Made by a program: the position numbers and the translations under genes
In this document: positions 43,239 through 57,400 of the stretch, piece by piece
Position numbering within the stretch: the stretch's first letter is position 1
Layout of the letters: every line of letters begins with the position of its first letter
Source of the DNA: Yamagishiella unicocca
Taxonomy: Eukaryota > Chlorophyta > Chlorophyceae > Chlamydomonadales > Volvocaceae
Assembly (NCBI GenBank): GCA_003116995.1
Contig: BDSL01000144.1
Span: 1-64,000 of the forward strand
Direction: 5' to 3'
Length of the DNA stretch: 64,000 bases
Notes under the pieces: model-generated
The model's input: only the letters and a program-made list of their open reading frames with translations
What the model was told of the DNA's origin: nothing
Database searches by the model: none

Positions 43239-46200
43239 CTACAGCCCCAGACTGGCCCGGATGTTGTCCAGCTTCTCCACGATCTCATTGAATTTGGGCC
43301 GGGCGTCCGGGTCCGTGCGGGTGCAGCTGCGGAGGCGGAGGGCAGGAGGTGGCCGGGGGGAGGCGCGGCAGCAGTGGTGGTGGGCGAGTGGGGAGGGGCG
43401 AGTGGGGAGGGGCGGGGTGCGAGTGAGGATCAGGCAGGTGAAAGGGGGGGGGGGGCGGGGGGCGAAAGGAGGGGTGGGGGGTGCGGTGTGGCGGCGCAGG
43501 CGCATACGTGCACAAGCAAACAAACCTAGGAAAAGCAGGTGGTGTTAAACGAGACGGAAGTAGACGCGGTTTTTGTTTTGTGTGTGTATGTGTATATATG
43601 TGTATATATGTGTTGGTAGTAGTCCGTTCTGGCGAAAGGGGGCCAGGGGCAGGATGGGGAGGGTGTGTGTGCGTGTGGAGGGGCGTATAAGTAAGCGCTC
43701 CCCCCTTTTAAACGGTTTTTTCTCGCATCCACGGGTCTTCCTCGAAACCCCCTCCCTCCCTCTCCCTCCCTCCCCCCTCCTCGCTCCTCCCCCCCACCTG
43801 CTGGAGAGGTCCGCAATCGCCGGCGGTGTCCCCGGCGGGAACAGCAGCTGCACGTTCTTCATCCCCACGTTGTAGATGATCTGTCCGTGGTTCATACCCG
43901 CCCACGGCCGCAGCCCCGTGTACATCTGCCACAACAGCACGCCGAAGGCAAACACGTCCGTCGCCTGTGGGGGTTTGGGTGGAGTGGGAGGGTGGTTGTG
44001 AGGCGGGGCGGGTGGGAGGCTCGAGGGAAACCCGTGGATGTCCGAAAAAACGTTTAAAACAGAAGTTTTGAGATGCATGCTGGAGAACTGGGTTGGGGAT
44101 ACGAAAGCCGAAGGTCGTAGGTTGACCTTCGGCGGCTAAGCTAAATCGGCTACGGCGAGACGACAGGAAGCGAGGACCCCGCGCGACGCAAGGAAACGTT
44201 TCGCGGAACCGGTGTTGGGCGCTAGCTGGAGAACTGGCGGAGGTGGTGAGCGATGGGAGAGCGGACAGCGAGGGCGAACGGGTGGGTGGGTGGGTGGGCC
44301 CGAGTGCGAAACTGGGCGACTGAGCTGTGGACCGGTAGCGGACTCCTGACTCGCCCGGCACCAGAAAACCTCCCCACAACTGGTGCGAAGGCGAGGGTGT
44401 AGGGTCTACCCTCGTGTACGAGGGAACGGCGTCCCGGCAACGAATATAACGACCAGGCACATGGGAGGACGATACGGGCATACACCAGGGTCCGGGAGCA
44501 CGTGGCTTCCTGGACGAGCGGAGCCGAGCTGTGGAACTGAGCCGACAGGGGATGGTTGCATGACGGCAACCGACCCGACATGCGGTGGGGGCCGTGCTGA
44601 CGTCTAGAGAGGTCGTGTGTGGGCTGATACCTGACACGAACCACGCTGACATCTGAAGCCAATGCTGTTGCTGGGAAGCAAGCTCGTTGCGGGTGCGGGT
44701 GACGTGCGGCCGCCTCAGTGCCGTACCAGCGCCGTACCTTGCTAACGATACCCGACATGAGGCACTCGGGTGGCATGTGACTGATCTGTGGGCGGGAGAG
44801 GGGAAGGCGGGGGCGGGGGCAGGGGCGGGGGCAGGGGCGGGGGCAGGGGCGGGGGCAGGAGCGGCGGGGAGGGGAGGGAGGGGGGTTGCCAAAAAGACCC
44901 GGGGAGGGAGGGAGAAAGGGAGGGGAGGTTCACGGAGGCTGCGGCGGTCATGGCGCCACCCGTGTTGCGAGCAGAAAAAAGAAAGCGAGCGAGCGAGCGG
45001 GCCCGGAGCGAAGGCGGGGGCGAAGGCGGGGATTTAAGGCGGAGGGAAGGCGGAGGGGTCACTCAGCAACAGCAGCACGTCCCGCTCTCACCGTGCCGTA
45101 TGTCCGCGTCTTGATCTTGGACCTCACGTCCAGCGTACGACTGAGCCCGAAGTCGGCCACCTGGCGGGGGGAAGAAGATGCGGGTAAGGGTGGGATGGGG
45201 TGAGGCGCGGAGAGGCGGCGGGAGGGAGAGGCGGGGGGCAAGGCAGGCGGACACGGACCGAGGGGTGCCGCTTCCAAGCGCAGCGCGGGGACCAGCTGCT
45301 GCCCCAATACGTCCGCTGCCGCCCGAGCGCCGCATCGACTCCTTACCTGCTGTCCACCGCCACCTGCGCGGGCTGACCCCTCCACCCCTGGAGCCCCTCC
45401 TCGCCTCGGCCTTCCTGCCTGACTCCAGCCAGACCCACCACCCTGTCCCTCCAAGACCAGCAGCCCCCCAGCCCCCCGCTCCCGTGCACACCACACGACC
45501 CCTCCCGCGCTCTCGGCGGTAAGCAAGCGCCCCTCGCCGCCCCGCCCCCGCCCGCGACACCCACCCTGCCCGCCCGCGACACCCACCCTGCCCTTGTCCC
45601 CGCCCCCGCCCCTGCCCCCGCCCGCGACACCCACCCTGCCCGCCCTCGACACCCACCCCGCCCCCGCCCGCGACACCCACCCTGCCCTTGTCCCCGCCCC
45701 GGCCCCGCCCCCGTCCTTTTGCCCACCTTGGCCACGAAGTTCCTGCCGCTGCGGTCCTGGATGCCCCCCGGGGAGGTGCACACCATGACGTTCCAGGCGG
45801 TCAGGTCGCCGTGCACGATGCCCTGCGCGCGAGGTGGGCAGCGAGGGAAGATAGAGGGTGTGTTTTAAGTATGTGTGTGTATGTGCGCGCGTGTGCGTGT
45901 ATGTGCGTGCGTGTGCGTGTGTGTATGGGGGGTGGCCCGGCTACACGACATAGGAAACGGAGGGTGGAAACCAGCCTGCAGAGGGCGGGGGGGTAAAGGC
46001 CGATTGCGGGGAGCAGCAGGGACGAGGCGGGAGGGAACGGAATCGGAGGTCAGCGGCGCCGCTGGTGGGGGGAACGACGGTGGCAGCGGCGGCGGGGAAA
46101 GGTCATGGTGCGCCCGCCCCCTTCTAGAGCCCCCATACACCCACGCCCACACGCGCACACACGCGCACACGCACACCCCATACACCCACACCCACACGCG

Positions 46201-49200
46201 CGCACCCACACGCGCACACGCCCACTCACCTTGTCGTGCAGGTACTGCAGCGCTGACGCCACCTCGCACGCCGTGGCCACCATCATGGGCAGGTGGGTCT
46301 CGCCCACCTCGCCACCGGGCTTACGCAGCTTGAGGGCGCCGCGGTCCAGAGCATCCTGCAGGGGGCGGGGGGGCGGGGGGGACGAAGAAACGAAACGGTT
46401 AGGCGGGCGCGCGTACTCATGTCGTGTCACCGGGTTTTTATGCTTTTCCCCCCTCCGCACTCCCCGCCCGGCCCCACGCATCCGCCCCACACACGAGGAC
46501 CTCAGTTCAGTGACGGTACCCCATAACCCCCGCCCCCTACCCACCCACCCACCTACCCCCGCCCCCTACCCACCCACCCACCCACCCACGGTCCTCGTCG
46601 CGTCAACTTTTTGTCTTATGCCAGCCCCACCCACGGGATTTCCTTGCCCCCCACCTGCAGGCTTCCCCTGTCGCAGAACTCCATGATGATCCACACCTCC
46701 CCGATGTCCTCCCCGCTGCCCCCGCTGCCCATCGGGGGCTGCTGCGTGGCTCCGCCGCTGGTGCTGGAAGACGACCTGCTGGCGGGAGCCGGGCGGCAGG
46801 ACAGGCAGCCGGGCGATTACTAGGGGGGAAGGCGGAGGGAAGGAGGAAGGAGGCGCGGGGGGGGGGAGGGAAGCCCCAAAACACATGCCAACCGGCCCCC
46901 GGTAGCAGCGCCGGCGCACCTGCATACACAAACAGACACTTACACGTAGACAGATATACACAGACATACACGGACACATACACGGACATACACGGACATA
47001 CACGGACATACACGGGTAGACACAGACAGACACGGACAGACACAGACAGACACGGACAGACAGACACAGACACACACACACACCCTTGTCGCTACGGCCC
47101 CCCCCCCCTTTCCCGCCAGGCCACTCACCGGCCGCCGTTAGAGGTGACGGTGGAGAAGGCCAGCGAGAAGCGCGACGTCATTGCAGCCTGCTGTGCGGCG
47201 GTCAAGGTGGGCGGGCCCGAGGGCAGCGGCGGCGGCTGCATGAGGGGGGCCGCGGCAGCGGCGGCTGGCGCCCAAGGCGCCAGCGGCAGCGGCGCGGCGG
47301 CAGCGGCGGCTGCCGGCACCAGCGGCGGCGCCCCCAGGGGTGAGGAACCCGCAGCAGCAGCAGCACCAGCAGCGGTGGCGGCAGTCGTGGGGCCGCCTTG
47401 GGAGGCAAGCACGGCGGCCAGGGCGGCGGCGGAGGCGGTCCGGGACAGGCTGGGGTTGGAGGCTTGGCTGGGGTTGGCGGGAATGCCGCTGGCGCTGGCG
47501 ATGGAGGGCGGGCCGGCGGCGGTGGACGCAGATGACGCCTGGATAGAAGCGGGACCCACAGCCGTCGCGCCGCTGGTGGCGGTGGTGGTGCTGGTGCCGG
47601 CGGTGCCGCCGCCGCCGCCAGCGGCGGCGGCAGCGGCGGCGGCGGCGGCGGCGCCGTTGGGCGTCGGCGGCGTGGAGCCGATGAGGTTGCCCACCCGCGG
47701 CGGCACGCCGCCGCCGGCGTTGCCGAACTCGCCCGGGCCGTTGCCGTACAACGTCGGCGCCGAGAACTGGCTGCCGCCGCCGGCCGCCGTCGTGGCATCG
47801 CTGCTCATGATGGCGGCGGCCACCGGGGTGTGGCGCAGGTGCTGCATCCCCGACGCCGACGTCAGGTCCGCCGCCGCCGCCATCTGCGCGCTCGTCATCG
47901 TCGAAAGCCCCGGCTGCGCTGACGTCATGTACGGCATCATGCCCGCCACGTTGGACGTCTGCACGCGGGCGCCGGCGCCGGCGTCGGCGCCGCCGCCGCC
48001 GTTGGCGCCGCCGCCGGCGCCGCCGTTGGAGCGCGCGCTGTTGCCGCTGCCCGGCAGCTGCAGCATCGTGTTGCGGCTGCCATGGCGGCTGGCCCCAGGG
48101 CCCAGATGGCTGGGGCCGTTGCTGTTGCGCGAGTGGATTCCATGCGGGTTGCGCGTGTTGGAGTTCATCCGGGAGTTGGATCCGGACATGGAGGAGGCTC
48201 CCACCGCGGAGCGGTTCACGTATTTGATGGTCTTGACGATGTTGGGGTGCGACAGCTTCTGGCCCATCAGCGCCTCCAGGGAGATGCCGTCCGTGTTGGT
48301 CTTGGTCAGCCTGAGCGCGGGCGGGGGGAGAAGGAGGGGGGGGCATAAAGACCGGTTACACGACGTGGATATAATAATAAATATTTTAAAAATAGCTGGC
48401 GCATGGTCTTCGGACACATAGCTGTGGGGGAGGGCGAGAAGACCCGGTTACTAGACATAGGAAACGGATGGGTAGAAACTAGACGGCGGATAGTTTCAGG
48501 ACACGCGAGTGGGTGTGTACGGGGGCCGGCGCCCGGGTGAGGGGCGAGCCAGCGGCGGCTCCTCACCTCTTGTCGATCATCTTGACGGCCACCGACATGC
48601 CGTTCCAGGTGCCGTAGTACACGGACCCAAAGCCGCCCTTGCCCAGCAGGTGGCTCAGCTCCAGCCCGGGTACCTTCTCCACGTGCTTTGCGAGGGCCTC
48701 ATACACGGTGGAGCCGCCGGGGCCCTGAGGGGGAAGGGGAGGGGGGGTTGAAGGGAGGGGAGGGGGTGGAGGGGAGGGGGTTTGGAGCGAGGGGAGGGGA
48801 GGGGGGTTGGAGGGAGGGGAGGGGAGGGAAGAAACACCGGGAGGAAGTCGGGGTGGGGAGGGTGAGGGGCGGGAGGATGTGGTGGTGGTGGTTGTGGGCT
48901 GCTGGCGTGGCAGTTGGCGGTTAGGTTGCGGTGTTCGCGACCCGTCATTGGAGGCTGCTGGCTCGATGGTGTGCAGCAAGTGTCGCTAGAGTAGGAATGG
49001 ACTGGGCACAACAGGTGCAGGTACGCGGCCGCTTGTCGTCCAGTGGTGGCGACAAAGCCTCAACCTGGACCTGCGCCTCCTCCATCACCTCCTCCTGCAC
49101 CTCCTCCACACCTGGACCTGCGCCTCCTCCACCTCCTGGGCAAGGGAGCGACCCGTGGTTCCTTACCCGCACCTGCGGGACGACCTCCTCCACAAACACG

Positions 49201-52200
49201 AAGTAGTTGTGCGCCTCGTTGCCGCGAGCCTTGACCCAGGCGGGTAGCCCCTTGGGCAGGATGCCCTCCAGCTCCCCGGAGGCCTGGCTGGTGGCCAGAC
49301 TGGGGCAGCGGGGCAGGGGGCCAGGGGGGCAGCGGCGCGGGGCGGTGGTGTGAGGTGGGTTGAGGTGGTGTGAGGCGGGTTGATGCGGGTTGAGGTGGAG
49401 TGGTGTGGTGTGGCGGCAAGACCGATTAATGAATCGGGAATAAGCGGAGGGGCGCCACTAGCGCGTCCGAAATGCGTGGCGTGGGAGGTAGGGAGGTAGG
49501 GAGGCAGGCGGGCGCGGGCGTCCGGTGCGGGGTGCGGGTGGCACACGCCGGCTCGCAATGCCACGCGATGGGACAGACTGGACGGAGCGAAGCCGCGCGG
49601 GTCCGCAAGCAGCGCCTCTTTGGTTTCCTCTCTCGCCGTGCCACGCTCGCGCATGCAGGCCGCAACCGCACGCTCCTAGGCTCGCCGGCCGGGTCGCTCC
49701 CTCAGGGTCGCTCCCTCAGGGTCGCTCGCCGGCAGGGTCGCTCGCCGGCAGGGTCGCTCCCTCACCGCAGGTGCAGCGACACCAGCTTGTCCGGCTTCTG
49801 CCTGACCGCCACCCGGTTGACAGTGAACTCCTCCCTGGAGGCCACCTCGGCGGCGGTGGAGGACCAGTCCAGCGCGCCGCCGCCCAGCGCCATGAAGAAG
49901 TCGTGCAGGGGCCGACCCACCACGTGCACGCGGGGAACGCCTGAGGGCGGAGGGGGAGGAGATGGGGTTTGCAAAAAACATTGGGGGGGGAGCGGGGAAG
50001 GCGGGGAAGGCGGGGTGAGGGGTGGGGGTTGGCGTGGCGTGTTTCGGGTGTGTGATGTGTGTATTTCGGGAAGGGGCGGGTTGGGGGGGGGTCCCAACGC
50101 GCCGGTCTCGAGGCCGCACGCGGGGCACGGTGGCGCTGAGAGAGGACGCCAGGAAGGGGGAGGCAAGCGCCGGCAGCGGTGGGCGTCCTGCCAGCCAGCC
50201 CGCACGCCCCCTCCCCGCCTCTGCGCCGCGCCGCTGCCCCACGACGGCCTCCCGCCCTCCAACGGTCATCAGCCGGCGGCGAGGGCCGCCTCGCCTCCGT
50301 GTACGACAACACACGAAATCCCATTGCGCGGCTCCCCGCCCCGTCCCGTCCCGGCGGCCACGCCGGGCGCCCGGGGAGGGGAAGGAGCACATGGGAAAGA
50401 CGCGCCCAGGCGCTCAAGCAGCCATGCTGCTACCCCACCTCGGTCCCCCTCTAGCGCCCTCACGGCCTGATGGGTATAGGGCCCGTGTGAGGGTCTCTCA
50501 CATACGTGGTTGGGACGGGACGGGACGGGACGGGACGGGACGGGGTCCGAGCCGGCGCCGCCACACAGGCAGGCCAATGGCCACGGCAGACGGGCGGGGA
50601 GGTGGCGGGGGCGGGGCCGGGAGGCGGAAGCGGAGACGGGGGTTTCGAGGAAGACCCGCGGATGCGGAGGCGGGGGGGGAGGCGGAGGCGGAGGCGGGTG
50701 GAGAAGGGGATCCGTCCGATGGAGCCGTGACGCGTGACTTACAGAGGGGGTTCGTGGGGTCTGGCAGGACCCTGCCCATAACGTGCTCTCGGGGTATGCC
50801 TGGGGAGCCAAGCGGCCGTGGCGGTTAGAAACGGCAGGAGGAGGAGGAGGCGGCGGCGGCGGGGGAGGAGGAGGAGGGGGAGCGGGCGCTCGGGTGCAAG
50901 CTGCGGCCTCGCGGAGGGCCCATAGGGCGCCTTGTGCAGTACGACACAAGGGGTGGTTGTATGTGTCGAGTGCTGTGACAGTTGTGGACACGCGGTTGGC
51001 CCGCCCGCCGACCGCAGTGGGAGTGGGGCCAGTGCGCGGGTGGTGGGCTGCCGAGAGGGCGAGTGATGCGGGAGGTGGCGTCGTGACGGTTCCGGAGTGC
51101 GGGTTCCGGAGCGCGGGTTCCGGAGAACGTTGCATAGGAAGCCCTAGCGCGCCCGGCCCCATGGGCCACTCAGCGCACTCGGGTGTTTCCCGTCGGCATG
51201 TTGGGCTGTGGGGACGAAGCCAGACATGCCTCCCCCCTGCATATGCACATTCCCCCACAAACACCCCCCAAAACTTATACGTTTTTTTCTCGCATCCATG
51301 GGTCTTCCTCGAACCCCCCCCCCAACATCTGCCACCCAGCTGCTATCGGGGCCGACGGTGTCATGTCCCACTCTATTGACACCCTAGGTTGGGCGGTCAT
51401 CGAGGTGGGGACGATTGGGAGGTGTGGGAGGATTCCGCCCGCCTATCTGACCCCCGTGCTCTAGATGTCGGAAGTGGTCCCCCACCCCAGGTGGTCCCCC
51501 CCACCCCAGGTGGTCCCCCCCACCCCAGGTGGTCCCCCCACCCCAGGTGGTCCCCCCACCCCAGGTGGTCCCCCCACCCCAGGTGGTCCCCCCCACCCCA
51601 GGTGGTCCCCCCACCCCAGGTGGTCCCCCCACCCCAGGTGGTCCCCCCCACCCCAGGTGGTCCCCCCACCCCAGGTGCTTCCCCTCACCCCAGGTGGTCC
51701 CCCCCACCCCAGGTGGTCCCCCCCACCCCAGGTGCTTCCCCTCACCCCAGGTGCTTCCCCTCACCCCAGGTGGTCCCCTCACCCCAGGTGGTCCCCCCCA
51801 CCCCAGGTGGTCCCCCGACCCCAGGTGGTCCCCTCACCCCTGCTCACACCAATCGACACCTTCCTCTCCTTCCTGCTTCCGCTGCGCCACCCATTTCTCC
51901 CTCCCCCCTTTTCCCCCCACAGACTATGCGCCACGCCACCTCAGATGTCGTGTAAACCGCGTCTTCTCGCCACCCTCGCACACACCCTCCCCGCCAGAGA
52001 AAAACACACACGCCCCCGCTCTTACACGAACACACTCCTCACCCGTGACGTGCTCCCAGGCCATGTTTGTGTACAGCACCTCCCAGCCCGGCTTGCTCGT
52101 GTCCACGAACATGATGCACTTTTCAAAGTGGTCCAGCGTGCGCATCATTTCCTCTTGCAGCTTCTCAGTGATGGCCTCGTTGTCGGCCCGCTCCTGAAGG

Positions 52201-54393
52201 GGGGCGAGGAGAGAGAGAGGGAGGAACACAGGCGGTGGGGCCCCCGGAGAAGACGACCGGCGAGAAGGGCCACGGGTTCCTCGTGTGCCTAACGCGCGCC
52301 CAACCGCCCCCACCTGCGCCAGCAGCATGTCCCTCTCCAGCTGCCGGATGACCAGCGTCTGCAGGTTGTTGACCACCAGCAGGTTGGCGGGCTCCAGCAT
52401 GCGCTCGGTGAAGTCAGCCATGCAGCTGCGGGGAGGGCAGGGAAGCCGCGGGTGGGGGGGGCGGAGGGAGACCCGCGGGTGGGGGGGGCAGGGCGGAGGG
52501 AGGGGAATGCATAAAAAGAGCGGTGGGAGAGGGCAGGGAAGCCGCGGGTGGGTTCGAGGGAGACCCGCGGGTGGGTTCGAGGAAGACCCGCGGGTGGGGG
52601 GGCGCGGAGGGAGGGGAATGCATAAAAAGAGCGGTGGGGGAGGGCAGGGGTGTGGGAAGGGAAGGGGGGTGCGGAGGGAGAGGGGGGGAGGGGCGTGGGA
52701 AGGCATTGCAATGGTCGGATTGTCTGTCCTTCCGGGCGGACGATGGCCGCGGCTCGCGGGGATGCAAGCGAGGCGTGCGGTCCTCGTACATGTACGCGGT
52801 TCCGTTTACACGAGGAAATAGGCAAGAGAAGGCACCCTTCGGATGCCGCTGCGGCAGCGGGGCGAGCGCCGGGCGGAGAGGAAGCGTGTGTGTATGAGGG
52901 GCTGTAAAAAAGACAGTTTACGCGACGTGAAAAGGGGGGGTTCTCCGGGCTAGTCCGTCTCGCGCCACTCACAGCGTGCCCAGCAGCTCCCCCGTGGAGC
53001 TCCTCAGGGGTGAGGCCATGAAGAAGCGAACCCGGGGCTCGCTCCTGACGCAGTAGTACTCGCGGAACCTGCGGGGCGCGGAGGGGGAGACCGAGGGGGA
53101 GACCGGGGGGGGGGCCGAGGGGGGCGGTGCGAGGGGGGGGGCGGGGGGGAGACCGGGGAAGGGGGGGAGAGGGTTAGGAGCAAACACCGTAGACATCGTG
53201 GACGGCATGGGCAGTTCCAGGGTTGTAGCAACTTCGTAACGGGCAGTGGAGGAGGATTGCCCAGCCTGATTCTCACTGGCGGCCGTATGCTCCCCTCCCC
53301 GCACCCACTTTCATTTCCCCCTTACGGCCGTCTCCGCGGGTCTCCTCGCCACCGCCCCACCCCCCCTCCTCCCTACCGCGAGTCCCTGGTGGCGTCAGGT
53401 ATCATCAGCACGTCGCGCAGCTCGAAGGTGTTGAGCATGGACCACTGCGCCAGGCTGTAGCGCCACTGGTCGTCGTCCGTCAGCCGGGACGCGGTGCTCC
53501 GGATGAAGATGTTGGAGGAGCTGGGTGGGGGTGGGGGCGTATGTGGGGGGGGGGGTATGGGGGAGATATGGGAGGGGCGTATGGGGGGACGTATGTGTGT
53601 GGGGGGCGACGTTCCAGGCGCCGCCGTCTCCCCAGTGCCAACCCGCCGGTTTCCCCTCATCCTAACCCCCCTACACACGGGTTTTCCTTGCAACACCCCC
53701 CCACACACAAACAGTTTCCTACCCGGCTTGATGGCTTCCTAGTCCTCGGGCCCCCCCCCCAAAACACACACACTTAAAACACACACGGCAGGCCGTCGTG
53801 TAGCGGCTGCGCCCGTGGACCCGCTGCACCGATACCGATGACCAGTGACCCCTCCCCCAACCCCCTCCGACGCATACACCGCGACCCAGTCAACAAACCC
53901 AATGCACCCCAACCCCCCCCCCCGGTTTTTATACACCCCCTCTTACAACCCCCCCCCTCCCGCCCTACCGGTACGCCGCCACCAGCGCCACCGGCAGCTG
54001 GAAGATGTTGCAGATGAGCATCAGCACATTCTCCACGTCGCTGCCCTCCGGCGGCGACATGATGCTGAGGTGCTCGCTGCTGCTGCGTCGGGAGCTGCCG
54101 CTCTTGCGGGCCTCCTCGCCCTCCCCCTCCCCCTCGCCTTCCCCCTCCGGAACCACCTCCGGCAGGTGCTCCTCCACCCCATCGCCGCCGGCCACCACCA
54201 CGGCTCCGGGCGCCATAGCGCTCCCGGCTGCGCTGCTCGCCCGCCCCCTGCTGCTGGCGTGACCAGAGCTGCCGTCCGCCACGACGTCCTTAAACGACGG
54301 CTTAACCCGGCGACCAACGGACTTATAGTCCATCGCTTTCTCGCCGATGACGTTGCTGGTGCTGCTGGCACCGACGCCGGCGGCGCTGCCGCC

Positions 54394-54424
<31 letters not shown>

Positions 54425-57400
54425 GCGGCGACGGCGCCGGGGCCGTAGCTGCTGCCTGGAGGGCCCATGGCTGTGGAGCAGGTGGTGGCTTCCGTGCTGC
54501 TGGCGCTCTGCTCGGCGGCGCTGCTACCCATGGCCGGCACCGCGAGGCTGCTGCTGCCCACGACCCGACCCGTGGGTCCGTCGCTGACGCTGGCGACGCC
54601 GCTGGCCTTGCTGTTGGTGAGGGTGTCGCTCCCGCCGGGCGGAGCGGCGCCCGAGACGTTGGAGCCGGAGGACTGCGACTTGCTGGGCTTCACGTCTGCT
54701 GCAGCACCCGGGGCGCGGAGGGCGGGGGGGGGCGGGTCAGGAGCGGCAGCTGCGCAGTGGAGGCGGCGAAAGGAGACGGAGAGGAGGAGGCACCGGCGGC
54801 ACCGGCGGCCCCACCCCACCCCCCTTTCCCGTCCCCCTTTCCCGCCCCCCTTTTCTCCCTTTCCAGCCCCCCCCCGCCCCGTCCTCAATGGAGAGAAGCG
54901 CGCCATGTGACCCCTGGCGCCCGCCCCCGCCCTCCCAAACGCGTCTGCAAAACACGTTTCCCCCAGTGGTTCGATTCGGTTCCTTCCCCTCGGTTCGCAA
55001 CCTCGTGTCGACCGGTTCTGCCCTTGCCACCCTCCGTTGGCCCCCTCAACACACACCAGCATGCATCTCAAAGCGTCTGTTCTAAACGGGTTTTTTCACG
55101 CATCCACGGGTCTTCCTCGACATCGCGCCCCCCCACACACACACACGGGCACCTTGGTCTCCTCGCGCTACGTATACTTCGCGGCTCAGCTCAGCATTTA
55201 TAAAACACACGGGCATCCACGGGTCTTCCTCGAACCCACACACACCTTTCTTGCGGCCCTTCTTGTGCTCCTTGACGCGGGGGGCGCCAAACATGAATCC
55301 CGCGTTCGAAGTCTTGGCGGTGCTCGGGGTGCTCCCTGCAACCGAATCCGACGCGGCGGTTACGGAGCCTGCGTGAGGGTGAGAGCAGAGAGCGTGCACG
55401 GTGCACGTGCCGTGCACAACGGAAGCAGCCGTGGTGGTGGTGGTGGTGAAGGCACGCGCGCGGCGCGCGGGTCCGTGGGTATGGCGGGTCCGTGGGTATG
55501 GCGGGTCCGCGTGGCCTTTGCCGCTGCTTTATGCGTTGGGTGAGGCCTTTGCCGCTGCTTTATGCGTTGGGTCAGGCCTTTGCCGCTGCTGCTGTATGCG
55601 TTGGGCCACCGGCTAGCTGGGCAACATCTAGGCCCGCCGCCGGTATGCACTAGGTCGCCGGTACTCAATACCAGTTGGCCGTACAGTATAGTGGCCCGCT
55701 GCGCCGCCCGTGCCCCGGGCTGCCCGTCCCCCCACCCCTCCTTCGTTTGTGGCGTTGCGTCGTCGACCCATGGGTCTTCCTTCCAACCCCGACCAGCCCG
55801 ACGTTTCCGGCCCGCAGGCCTCCCAACCTCGACCAGCAGGATCCAAGGGACATGCATGCACCCCCCCTCGACGCTCAGGTGCCTTGCTGGAACGCGCGGC
55901 GAGTAGTTTGGCTCCACAGACGCGTGGGTGTGAAGATAAGATTCATGGAGGATGAACCCCGCGTTTCGGTTGCGGGTGGGCAATGCTTCACATCCACCGC
56001 CCAAGGCGCGCTGATTTCCGTGCCCTGCCCGCCGGAGAGGCGACGCGTGCGCCTCCTCCGCACGCGGGCCACACCCAGTGCAATGCTATTTACATACTCG
56101 AATACCCGTATACCGGTCAGCACCCAGCCCGCTAGGCCGACGCAGGGATCAGGGCGATGCCCCTCCTCTCCCCTCCTTTTCCTTGGCGAGGCAACAGCGT
56201 CACGCCGGGCGGGCGGCGCGTCAACTGCCAATGTCGTACCATGCCTTGCCACAGGGTACGTACCGTGCCTTGCCACAGGGTACGTACCGTGCCTTGCCAC
56301 AGGGCACGGCGAGGGAGGCTTGCGCGCGACAGCAGGCAGGCGCGCGCGTTTGTCCCCCGCCCGCACCTTCGTTGGACTCGGCGCCGGCATTATAGCGTCC
56401 GGCTGCTGATGACGGAGGGACCTCACCTGCTGTGGATGCGCCTTGCGCCACGGACGAGCCCATCATGGACGAGGGGGCATGGGCCATGGATGCCTGGTTC
56501 AGGGAGGAGCCGGGCTGTTGCGAGGATGTCGCACTGGGGCTGTACGATACTGTGGACGAGCCGTCTTTGGGTGCTACCGCAGGCGCGCCGCCACGACGAG
56601 TCGTCGCCACCATCACCTTTTCTTCCTTGTCGCCCAGATCGCCAGCAGAGGCGTTCCGGGAGACGGCACTGAACCCAGCCTCGGTTACGCGGTACATGTC
56701 GGCTGGAATGGGCCCAGGCGAGGTGGAAAACCCGGCCGACTCAAGACCAGCCAGTGCAGGTACGCAAAGCCGCTGAGAGGGGACGGAGACGCGTGTGGCA
56801 TCTTGTGGCACGGAGCTGGCATCTGGTATGCTGTTGGTCGCCAAGAAGGGGCTGGGTGGAGGCGGGTTGACAGGTACGCTGGCAGCCGCAACTGCGCTGG
56901 CGCTAGGAGACGGAAGGCCGCTATACGCCGCCGCAGGAACGTTGGATGGACCTTCGGCTGTGGGGCTGCCCAATGAAATCTCTGCGTCTGGAATGGTTGA
57001 TATCTGCGGGGTTCCAGGAGCCCCTCTAAATGCCTCGATGGGCGCCGCCTCGGTAAGAATGACCTCTGCTGGATCTACTGTGTTGCTGTCGGCGGCAGGC
57101 ACCGCTGCTGAAGCCGTCGCGATGCTGCTGGACGGTAAATCTACTTGGGGGCGCGCTATGGGAGCTTCCACGATCGCTGGATCCCCTGGAAGTTCATTGG
57201 TAGGTTCTGGCAGCGCAAGGTTTTCCACATCCGCATCTGGTGAAGCAGCGGTAGGCGCCTGCATTTGGGTCAAACGGGACAAAGGCCTAGCACCCCAGCA
57301 GCGTCCTATCGTACAGCAAAAATGCTGTTTAAGTAGATATGCAGGGATGGAGGACATTTTCGCGTCAATCGGCAACCCGCGCACATGGTCCCCGTCGCAC

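Noticed and set aside
47144..48421. 425-codon open frame on the plus strand
   Set aside because: It is the antisense of kinase exon 13 (GC-rich Ala/Gly codons read as Ala/Gly on the other strand). The kinase frame has conserved motifs on both sides; the plus frame has none.
51474..51842. CRISPR-like regular repeat array
   Set aside because: Units are directly adjacent without unique spacers, lie in an intron of a eukaryotic gene, and differ by simple variants, so it is a minisatellite. The same holds for 63588-63772 and 8446-9050.
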